Of a stretch of DNA of 64,000 nt, positions 55,749 through 64,000 are shown piece by piece. A model generated the notes under the pieces. That model made no database searches, was not told where the DNA came from, and saw only the letters and a list, made by a program, of their open reading frames with translations. The DNA is from Datura wrightii (Eukaryota; Streptophyta; Magnoliopsida; Solanales; Solanaceae), in contig JASDFA010000003.1 in the NCBI GenBank assembly GCA_035772735.1, positions 62,678,501-62,742,500 of the forward strand. The letters are read 5' to 3'. Made by a program: the position numbers and the translations under genes. Every line of letters starts with the position of its first letter. Positions within the stretch are counted from its first letter, which is position 1.

Positions 55749-57880
55749 AATATTGTATCCCAGGGAGTCTGCAAGTCATGTCTAGTAATGTCTTGCTTTT
55801 AAATGTGTTGTGCACCATATTTTATAAGCAGGAGGCTACCAGGCATAATAGTATGGTTACCTTTCCTTCTTTTCAAATCGTGCTATAGAGACGAGTTGTA
55901 TACGTTGAGTCCCTAAGCTCTCATTGTTATGTATTTCCAGAATAACGTTTGATACTGGACAGACTTCAGTCATCCGCAAGTTAGTTACAGCAGCAAGAGA
56001 GGGTACCAGCGAGGTTCCCCAGTTGGGGGGGGGGGGGAACAGTTCAGTCTGAAGGCGGAAGGGGATGTTTTTCTATATCCCCAGCATCCTCTCGGGGCAC
56101 CAGGAATCTTATAATGTAATAGACAGGCCAACACCGTTCCTAGTTTTTTTCTACACCCTCGAAACAAGAGGCCAAGAGTGTGGTATATAAATAAGTTGGC
56201 TTACTTAGTCGACACTTAGAATTAGATAGGGATGATAGTTAATGTTGGATTACCTGAAATATGCGAAGGACTATGCAATCTTTGCATCTCCAGTTTCTAG
56301 AGTTTGTTGATTTTTTAATTTCACACTTTAGCCCCGTTAGAGAACGATATGGTCATTTTCAACCTCCTAGCTTGTTCTTTTAGTACAGTAGAAAAAGTAA
56401 GTATCGCTGCCATGTTGCCCAGAATAAATAGTAAAGGAGGGCCAATCGTTGACTCCGAGAAAGTGTTAGAAAGTGGTTAAGATCCCTAGTGTTTAAAAAG
56501 TCACCTAGATCCTCACGACAGTAAATCAGGAGGGCAGTGAAGAGTGCTAATAGAAGCCAAGTACATGTAAGAGTTCATAAGCAATAGACCCTCATCAATA
56601 GTGATGCTCAGGTTAGAAATAGGCCAATCCTACCACAGTATGTGGATGGTGGTAGGGGATATCGGGAGAACAAAGCCTACAACCCACAGGTTATTATGTT
56701 AAAAGAGAGAAAGACTATATGATAGGAATTGGCCAAAGGGGTGGTTAGGATGATATATGTTGGTAGACTTGGCCAGTAGTATCCTTGCCAGTACGGTGCA
56801 TGGGGCACGGAGCCCGCTTTTCAGCCTGTAGGAGTAAAAACAAGACATGAACATCCAGCTCTAGAGGAAAGCAGAACTACCTCTTGGCTGTAGCGGGATG
56901 ATAAAGCTTGTAGCTATCGCTAAACGCCATGGAATGAGCATTAGGCTGATATTCAAATGATAGTGAGATTATGACGTAGAATGCTGCAATATTACCACTA
57001 GTTGTGGAGGCGAAGAAGTGATGGTATGGAGACTCTAGCCTAGTACAGCCTAGAGACAAGGACATCAGGGAACATTGTCCTGTGAGATAATAGGGGGCGG
57101 AGCCTTGAGATCTAGAGGTCGACTCTGCGGTCTATGTTTTGCAGGGCTTCATTAGTAAACTGTAGCAAAGGTACACTATGTCTGTTTTCCCTCCACGTAG
57201 AGTTTGACGAAAAATCAGGTTATAAAAGAGACCTAATGATGGCATGGGAAGAAGAAAGATATTGTTGAGTTGTTGCACCGAGCTCCAATGACTAGTAAGG
57301 GAAGGCTGGACAACAGAAACTGGGCAAGCTGATTCAGGAGATAGTCGTGCCTGCGCGAAAGCAGGAAGCAATTAGTCCAAATACAGTTACAAGGTTACTT
57401 CATACCAAGTATAGATGTGACCCCATTGGCTCATTACTGAAAGGCTAATGAGATTAACTTATTTCTTGCTGGTTAGAATGACATTTATGCTGAATTGAAT
57501 ATTAAAAAACATTCCAGCTATATGATGCCCCAGTGTCTATTGGTTTTGACAGAAGGGCACAACCCATCGTTAGGTGTGGGAAAGGGTGTAAGGTCAGATT
57601 GGGACATAGATTATCTTTAGTACAACTTCTCACCCCCAGACAACTATCCAAGCAGAGTACACGATTAAAATGCTCGGAGATATTCTACGGGTGGAAAGGT
57701 AGGTCCCCTATATGATGACGTGAAGTAGGTAGATCAGGGGTAGTCGAACTGGACATACTACATCAGTCAGGAAGGAAAAGTTAAACTTATCAGGAGATAT
57801 GCACCGGCAGCCCAAAGTTGTCGGAAGTCCTACTCTAGCATATGGCGTAGGAAGTTAAGGATTGAAGCAACGACTGGGCA
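55749..57880 (+). pseudogene. E5 decayed gag-pol remnant
   Basis: From its position this should hold gag and pol, but no frame stays open beyond about 70 codons. I can identify no clear RT, protease or RNase H motif, so RT is probably deleted. A run of 13 G lies at 56025-56037. Nothing else supportable. Confidence 0.5.
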
Positions 57881-58250
57881 TTCCTAAAAATTTCACCAAA
57901 GAAGGGCGTTATGAGATCTTATAAGGAGGGCAAGCCTAGCCCTAGAATTACTAAGCCATACCGAATCCTCCTGATGATTGGCCAAGCGACCTATGAGATA
58001 GAGTTGCCTTCGAGGTTAGGATTTGTTCATCAATACTACACAAGCGTGTAAAATACCTTTTCTCAGGTTGACCCAATTGAGTAGTCCAACGAAGAAACTT
58101 CGATAGTGATATTAGATTGGCAAGTTCGTAGGGGCTATTTTGAGAACCAAAGTTGTAACCTAGTAAAGTCTTATAGAGGAACAGAAAGGTAGAAGGAATT
58201 GCTTGGGAAGCTGAGGACAACATGAAGTTTAGATATCCTCACTTATCTGA
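57881..58250 (+). pseudogene. E5 integrase C-terminal / chromodomain-like remnant
   Basis: Readable as KKGVMRSYKEGKPSPRITKP with YRILLMIGQATYEIELP (GPY/F-region equivalent), then SIVILDWQVRR (chromodomain-like start), with stops between. It fits the Tekay integrase tail and sets the plus orientation. Confidence 0.65.
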
Positions 58251-58514
58251 GACCTGAACCAGATTGAAAAGTTGAGGTAAGATTGTTGTTCAGTTGTTAT
58301 TTGTTTCCTTACATTATCAGTATTGTTCAGTTATTCACTAATATGGTGGAGTATTTGTTGATAGCATCCTCTGAGACGCCTATGTTGGATTTTTTGCATT
58401 TCAGGTTTCTAGATAGTCCATATTACAGAGGAGACTGTGCCAAAATTTTTCTAGCAATAGTTAAAGGAGCTGAGACTCTTAAGCTTAAGATAATATTCGA
58501 GGATGAATGTTACT

Positions 58515-58526
58515 AAGGGGGGATGA
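58515..58526 (+). other. E5 polypurine tract
   Basis: AAGGGGGGATGA immediately precedes the 3' LTR start TGTTACACCC. Confidence 0.8.
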
Positions 58527-61500
58527 TGTTACACCCTGTAAGTTCCTATCATTTAACTGATGCGTTTGTATGTATGTCGAGAGTTTTAGAGCACGACACA
58601 TACAGAAAAAGGCTCGGGGAATGAATGGACGAGTATGGAGTCAAGCAAGCAGGAGGTCGAGGATGGAGGCCGGGCGCACTAGGCACCGCGCCGCACCGAT
58701 CAGCTCGGCGCCTTGAGCGACACATCATGCCCGATTCTTTGTGCTATGGGCAGCATGTCGCGCCACCCCCTTCCACCGCCTAAATTATATATAAAGCTCC
58801 TTCATGTTTAGTTAACTCATTTCCAATATTTTCCCTCGACAGTAAATGGAGGAGGGGCATGGTTTCATTCATTTTTCATCAAATTATGCCACTAAACTCC
58901 ATCCAAATGAAAATTTATCTTATATAACGAGTTCTAGGCCTATGAGGAACATCGCTGCAGAGTTATTTCTTGGAAATTCACTCGGAGTATTGGAACCCCA
59001 CCGAGTAAAAGTTATCGAAATCACTTCTAATTGAGTCCTAGCGATTGCAAGTGATGGGTAAGTGTTTCTACCTTCCAATCACTCGTGAATTTGTGAGTTC
59101 TTGGCTAAATTGAATGAAATTGAATTATAGTCAATGTTTTTCAATATATATCGATTTTTACCAATTTCTACTATTGAAATAACCTTACTCTCTCAGCGTA
59201 GAAGCTGCTAGTGAGTGGGACTACTAGCTCCAGGTTGGAAACTGTTTGGGTGAATGAATGTCGGCATTCGAGGTATGTTAAGGCTTATCCCTTCAACAAG
59301 TTATGCTCATCGTATAATGATATGACCTATGTTCTTGAATGGAGATAACAATCCTATATGTTGTAATTAGCTGCTGCTAGTAGATAAGGATCATGTATGT
59401 TGTGATTAATTGTTCTCAGTAGATTATAATTATATATATTGTGGTTAGCTGCTAAAAGATGTATTGAGAGTGTATTGCAGTATCCCTTATCGGGAAAGAG
59501 TATGTCATGTATGACTCACGCTAGGAGCGTCATAGAAACTCCTCTATTCTTCTATTCACTATATTAGTAGAATTCTGATATTTTGTTGTCATGTCAAGGC
59601 CTTAGAAGTTTAGGGTTAGGTGTTGGGCCTTAGTTGGTAAGTTGGATAGCATAGGGCGACGCCGGGTGATATAACTCTTAGTTTGGCGCCTGTTTTATCA
59701 ATAAAGCTCGCCTAGAGACCGTTGGCATACCTTGACACCTCCAGGGCTTGAATTTAGGTAGGATGGTCTTACCCTTAGTGGCACCAGGGTTACTCAATGA
59801 AATGAGTGATAGCCTTCCATCTAGTTATCTACTGCCAGTGACTGTTAGTTTCAATCGACTTAGTGCTTGTCATACAGGTCATCCAGGAATTTATCCCAGT
59901 TATACAAGTCAAATAGACCCATGGGTACCCTAAGGAGGGAACCTTACTAGTAGTCGGATGTAGGGGTAATGCCGCAGACTGCTCTTATAGATACCTAGCT
60001 ACAGGTTGCCGTGAGTGGCTAGGTCTAGATAAACCTGCCTACGAGGCTATAAATCATCCATAGAAGTCATATGAAATCTGAGCAGGCCAAATTAATGTCT
60101 AAGGGACTAGAACCACTAGTACAGTATTACCTTCAGGCTAAGAACTATAGTAAGATTCCTAGGGAAGTTTAGGGGCTGACTGCTTAGGAGCATGTCTGAG
60201 TAGTGGTAGCCTTACAGTTATTCTTAGCGAATGAACTAAATAGTTGGTCGTCTACGACCTTACGATTCACTTATGAGCTATCATTTTCCTAGCATGACAT
60301 TCAGTGTATCATTTAGGCCACTCTAGATCTTGTCCTATCTTGTCTAGACCATTAGAGATTATGATCACTGTCAGGATCCTCTGGTCAGATTTAGGCACAC
60401 GGGGTATGCTTATTGGCAGCTATATACACTATTCTAGGGGCGAGTAGCGGTCATGTTAGGAGCCAGATATGCCTTTAGAGTGGCTAGATTGAGACCAAAA
60501 TGTAGTATATTGGTTGGGATTTACCCACCTAGTATAGCCTTCTGTTAACCAACTTCAGGGTTGCTAATTATATCATCGCCTACGGGGCTATTGATTGCTT
60601 TAAGGAGCTATATGATGTTTCTCAGAGGATCTATATCAGAGGAGCTATGTGATGTCCCAAGAGAATATATTCAGGCCCAAGGGCCACATTACAGTCCATC
60701 CACAGATGGGCTTCTACTTTTATGCTGTATCAGCATCATTGACACTTTGTCGAGCCTTGTTTGCCCAGGGTGCAGTTATGGGAGTCCAACGGGCTCAGAC
60801 ACAGTTATAGGAGTTCAGGGGGCTCAGATGTAGACCTAGAATCTAGGTAGGTTGGCTATAGTACCAGTAGAATCATAAAACCTGGGGTATATAAATTGAA
60901 TTGTACTTGCCAGGGATTATGGGGGCCCCGATAGGTTGTTTCTGTGTTTCTTGCACCTTCTAAGCTTATGGGGGCCAGGTTAGGTTCTTGTTTGTATACT
61001 TGTTTGCCAGCTATAGCCTATGAATGTATAGTCATATAGTTCAGCTCATATACGTGTAGTGATTTACTAGATGCAGGTTATGGATACGAAAGCTTACAGG
61101 TTATTTTCTGCCCCTTCTTGTTACTTACTTTCAGTCTTTATCAGCTTTCATTCAGCTTTTTATTACCGCCTTACGAATTCAGTACATATTGTACTAACGC
61201 TCAACTATGGGGCGCTGCATAATTGCCTGCAGGTTTAGACACACATATTGTGGGATCTCTTAGCAGCTATTCAGAGTTAGCAGATTGGACAGCTCCTTTC
61301 ATTAGGGGTTGCTAGGTTATAAAGGTGACTTTTCTTTTATTGGTATAACATTTGGGTAGGCCGGGGCCCTATCCCGGTCACTATTTTTATTCTTAGAGCT
61401 TGCAGACTACAGTGTTCAGTTAGATATCTGTGTTGGCCATGTGGGGGCCCATATATGTTTAGTTCTATATGTTGGCCATATGGGGCCTAGTATAGCTTTC

Positions 61501-61815
61501 AATTAGAAGCCTTTTTCGGTGGTATAGTTTATATGACTGCCTATTTTTCATTCTATTATAACCAGATAGCATGGCTGTCTTGTTGGTCTGTATAGGATCC
61601 CTTTTATTGTTATATTGGTTGGGTTAGGTGTCTTCTTTTACAGGTGTTGTATGGCCTTGTCGGCCTGAGGCTGTATTTACAGCCGAGATATAGCAGTTTG
61701 TTTTCTTGATTTTGAGTCGCGGGTAGGCACCAGAGGTGCATATGCACAGCTAGGTCAGCCCAGATCCCAGTGTAGCATTAGGTGCCAGTCATGTCTCCCA
61801 AGGTGGGGCATGACA
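58527..61815 (+). repeat. E5 3' LTR
   Basis: 3289 bp, TGTTACACCC..GGGGCATGACA, direct repeat of 52386-55732. Scattered small deletions and substitutions indicate an old insertion. Confidence 0.88.
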
Positions 61816-61820
61816 TCACC

Positions 61821-62594
61821 ATACTTGAAACCCTCAATCATAAACTATACTTTTTCATAAACTTGCATAATTTAGTAAAATCTTCTAAAACTTGAAATCA
61901 TGAATTTGTGATTAAAACATGCATAAAATCCGCCCATTAATCATCAAACATACTTTAAAATATAGATGGACTCAACCCTTAAACAATTTGTAAGAAATCC
62001 ATGAAATTAGATTGAAATCACATTTTAAATCATAATTTAAATTGAGACTTGCTTCATGAAATTAAGGAGAATTATGGGCATAAGTGTGGAAGAAATTCAC
62101 ATTCATGGCCTCACATATGTGGGTAAGCTGAATCTACACCCTTCTTTGAAAGCCCAGGAGATTTGGGGAAGAACTTGATGATTTCTACACTTGATCTCCT
62201 ATGGGATCCTCTAAACTTGCAAGCATGGGAAGGGAAGGGAATAGGCTAAACCCTCTTAGAACCCTCCTAACAAAGCTTAAAACGATGTATTTTAGCAGTT
62301 AAGAGCTTAGGAATTACAAAATGGCCTTACTTAAATTGCAGGAAATTTTACACTACCAGATGTCACGACTCACACTAGGAGCCATACCTCCATACCACAA
62401 CTCGTGGTTACCATCTGTAGCCACCACCATTTTTCCTGACTTTATGAAGTTTTCCACGAGTTAGACAATGACTCATACCACCAACCTGTGAGTCGTTAGC
62501 TCCACTTGTGGTCACTACTTCTAAAATCCTTAGTTCCTCTTGACGGGTGCAGGCCACGACTCGTTGTGTCACACGACGGGTCGTGAAGACCGGA
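61821..62594 (-). repeat. E6 3' LTR, first portion
   Basis: Continues the LTR split by E5. The region 62355-62590 carries ACGACTCGT/ACGAGTCGT-type words as in the E3 LTR. It joins integrase coding sequence directly near 62595, without a polypurine tract, so the LTR start and element 3' end are deleted. Confidence 0.65.
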
Positions 62595-64000
62595 TGTATC
62601 AAAGCCAACTCCGCTAGTAGCTCTAACTCATAGGCCACTTTTCCAACACATCTCACAATCTGGTAGGACCAACATATCAGGGAATAAGCTTCACTATGTT
62701 TACAAACCCCATTACCCCCTTCATGGGAGATACCTTCAAGAACACCCAATCATCAACTTCAAACTCAAGCTATCTCCGGCTAACATCAGCATATGACTTT
62801 TGACGACTCTGGGCTATTTTCAGTCTTTCCCTTATAAGTTGAACTTTCTCCATACCCTCATGATCTGAATCTGGACCTATCAATGTAGCCTCACCTACCT
62901 CAAACCAACCAATAGACGATCTACATCTCTGCCCATAAACAACATCAAACGTAGCCATCTAAATGTTGGAATGGTAGGTGTTGTTGTAAACAAACTTGAA
63001 AAGTGTTAAATGATCATCCCAACTACCTTTGAAGTCAATCACATAGGCTCTCAATATATCCTCAAGAGTCTAAATGGTTTTCTCAGCTTGACCATCCGTT
63101 TGCGGGTGGAAAGCTATGCTAAGCTCGACTTGAGTACCAAGTCCCTTCTTAAATGACTTCTAGAATTGTGAAGTGAACTGAGTATCTCTATCTGATATGA
63201 CATACAAGGGAACTCCATGCAAATGAACTAACTCCCGAATATACGATTTAGCATAATCCTCTACTAAGTTGGTAGTTTTGATTGGTAAGAAATGAGCTAC
63301 TTTAGTCAACCTGTCTACAATCACCCAAATAGAGTCATACTGTCGACATGCGAGGTAACCCTATGATGAAATACATAATGATCTCTTCCCACTTCCAAGT
63401 GGGGATGCTGATGTCTTGTAGCACACCTCCTAGTCTTTGATGCTCCACTTTCACTTGCTGACAATTCATACACGTAGCCATAAACTCCGCTATGTCCTTC
63501 TTCATGTTAGTCCACCAATAGACTTCCCATAGCCATGGTATATGTTGGTGGCACCTGGATGTATAGAATATCGGGAACCATGAGCATCATGCAACATCCG
63601 CTCCCTTAAATCATCAACGCCTAGAATACACAAACGATCCTGATATCGAAGTACTCTATCTCCTTCTTGCGACAAGACCTTTACCTTTTGATTCTGAATC
63701 ACTTCCTTCAACTTTACGAAAATAGGATCCTCATGATGTCTTGCCTGACCTCAGTCACCAAAGGGTATTCAGAACCATTCTAAACAATGACACCACCATC
63801 CGATGGATCAACAAGGCGAACTCTTAAACGAGCAAGCCTATGAACATCTTCCACTAGCTCCTTCTTTTCATCTTCCACATTATAAACACTCTCCATGGAT
63901 ATCCTGCTAAGAGTATCCGCCACCACATTATCCTTGCTCGGATGATAAAGGACACTCCAATCATAGTCTTTGAGAAGCTCTACCCACCTCTTTTGTCACG
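62595..64000 (-). pseudogene. E6 pol: RNase H end and integrase, decayed
   Basis: On the minus strand from the window edge: ELLKDYDWSVLYHPSKDNVV and ADTLSRI (RNase H end), VHRLARLRVRLVDPSDGG, SIHPGATNIYHGYGK (zinc-finger region, 63711-63502), CMNCQQVKVEHQRLGG, ANGQAEKT (third catalytic Glu), VVYGQRCRSSIGWFEVGEA (62958-62770), and a GPY-region remnant ending ELALIHPVF at about 62600. There it fuses to LTR sequence. The chromodomain tail is missing. Tekay type. The rest of the element lies beyond the window. Confidence 0.8.

Larger units (their letters stand above)
52386..61815 (+). mobile_element. E5: Tekay-like element with 3.3-kb LTRs
   Basis: LTRs 52386-55732 and 58527-61815 are direct repeats (about 10 percent apart by eye). 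PBS 55737-55748, polypurine tract 58515-58526. The internal region is only 2.8 kb and heavily decayed, retaining a chromovirus integrase tail. Target duplications TCATC (52381-52385) and TCACC (61816-61820) differ by one base. It is inserted in the E6 LTR. Confidence 0.88.

Noticed and set aside
1..64000. Host protein-coding, rRNA or tRNA genes
   Set aside because: No exon pattern, conserved host protein, rRNA or tRNA stood out on reading both strands. tRNA-like words are explained as primer-binding sites.

Overview
This window looks like plant nuclear heterochromatin. I find no host gene, rRNA or tRNA that I can support. Everything recognisable is LTR retrotransposon of the Ty3/Gypsy superfamily, nested and decayed. 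Two lineages alternate. The first is Athila/Tat-like: primer-binding sites (PBS) resembling the 3' end of tRNA-Asp, an HHCC/DDE integrase of the WGIDFMGPFP type, and an extra 3' gene carrying the plant-transposon-protein domain. The second is Tekay/Del-like chromoviruses: PBS resembling TGGTATCAGAGC (initiator tRNA-Met), a chromodomain-like integrase tail, and LTRs of 1.4 kb up to 3.3 kb. Base composition and LTR wording suggest an asterid, probably Solanaceae; that is an inference from general familiarity and not a demonstrated identification.

Layout (labels E1-E11 and H are mine). 1-12129: E1, an Athila-like element on the minus strand with gag-PR-RT-RH-IN, a separate 3' gene and both LTRs (the left one cut by the window edge). 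It sits inside the LTR of E2 (12130-15585), a plus-strand Tekay-like remnant. 15586-22200: E3, a minus-strand Tekay element with gag, PR, RT, IN and chromodomain but RNase H deleted. 22201-28829: E4, a minus-strand Athila-like element with only gag and protease. 28830-29938: integrase remnant of an older Athila element H. 29939-38124: E9, another reduced Athila-like element, whose right LTR contains E10, a Tekay-like solo LTR (35268-38087). 38125-47341: E8, a plus-strand Athila-like element with gag-PR and the 3' gene but no RT/IN, containing E11, a solo LTR (42275-43883). 47342-49508: displaced LTR halves of E3 and E4. 49514-50358: the other part of H's pol. 50359-51170: E7 LTR piece. 51171-64000: E6, a minus-strand Tekay element whose LTR is split by E5 (52386-61815), a plus-strand element with 3.3-kb LTRs.

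Two structural results stand out. First, the segment from about 22,201 to 48,592 is inverted relative to its flanks. One LTR of E3 is cut in two across the junctions (20999-22200 and 47342-48592). One LTR of E4 is cut across them too (22201-22769 and 48593-49508). The matching 5-bp target duplication of E4 (AGGAC) and the two halves of the integrase gene it interrupted now lie 20.7 kb apart on opposite strands. Either the genome was rearranged after these insertions or the assembly is misjoined. Second, the LTR families carry family-specific clusters of short repeats or palindromes just 5' of a TATA-like box. In E1 such a cluster recurs inside the element, upstream of the 3' gene. In E1 and E8 this gene is preceded by a plausible intron, and in E8 also by a TATA box and CT-rich leader. 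This suggests that the 3' gene of these elements has its own promoter built from a copy of the LTR enhancer module.
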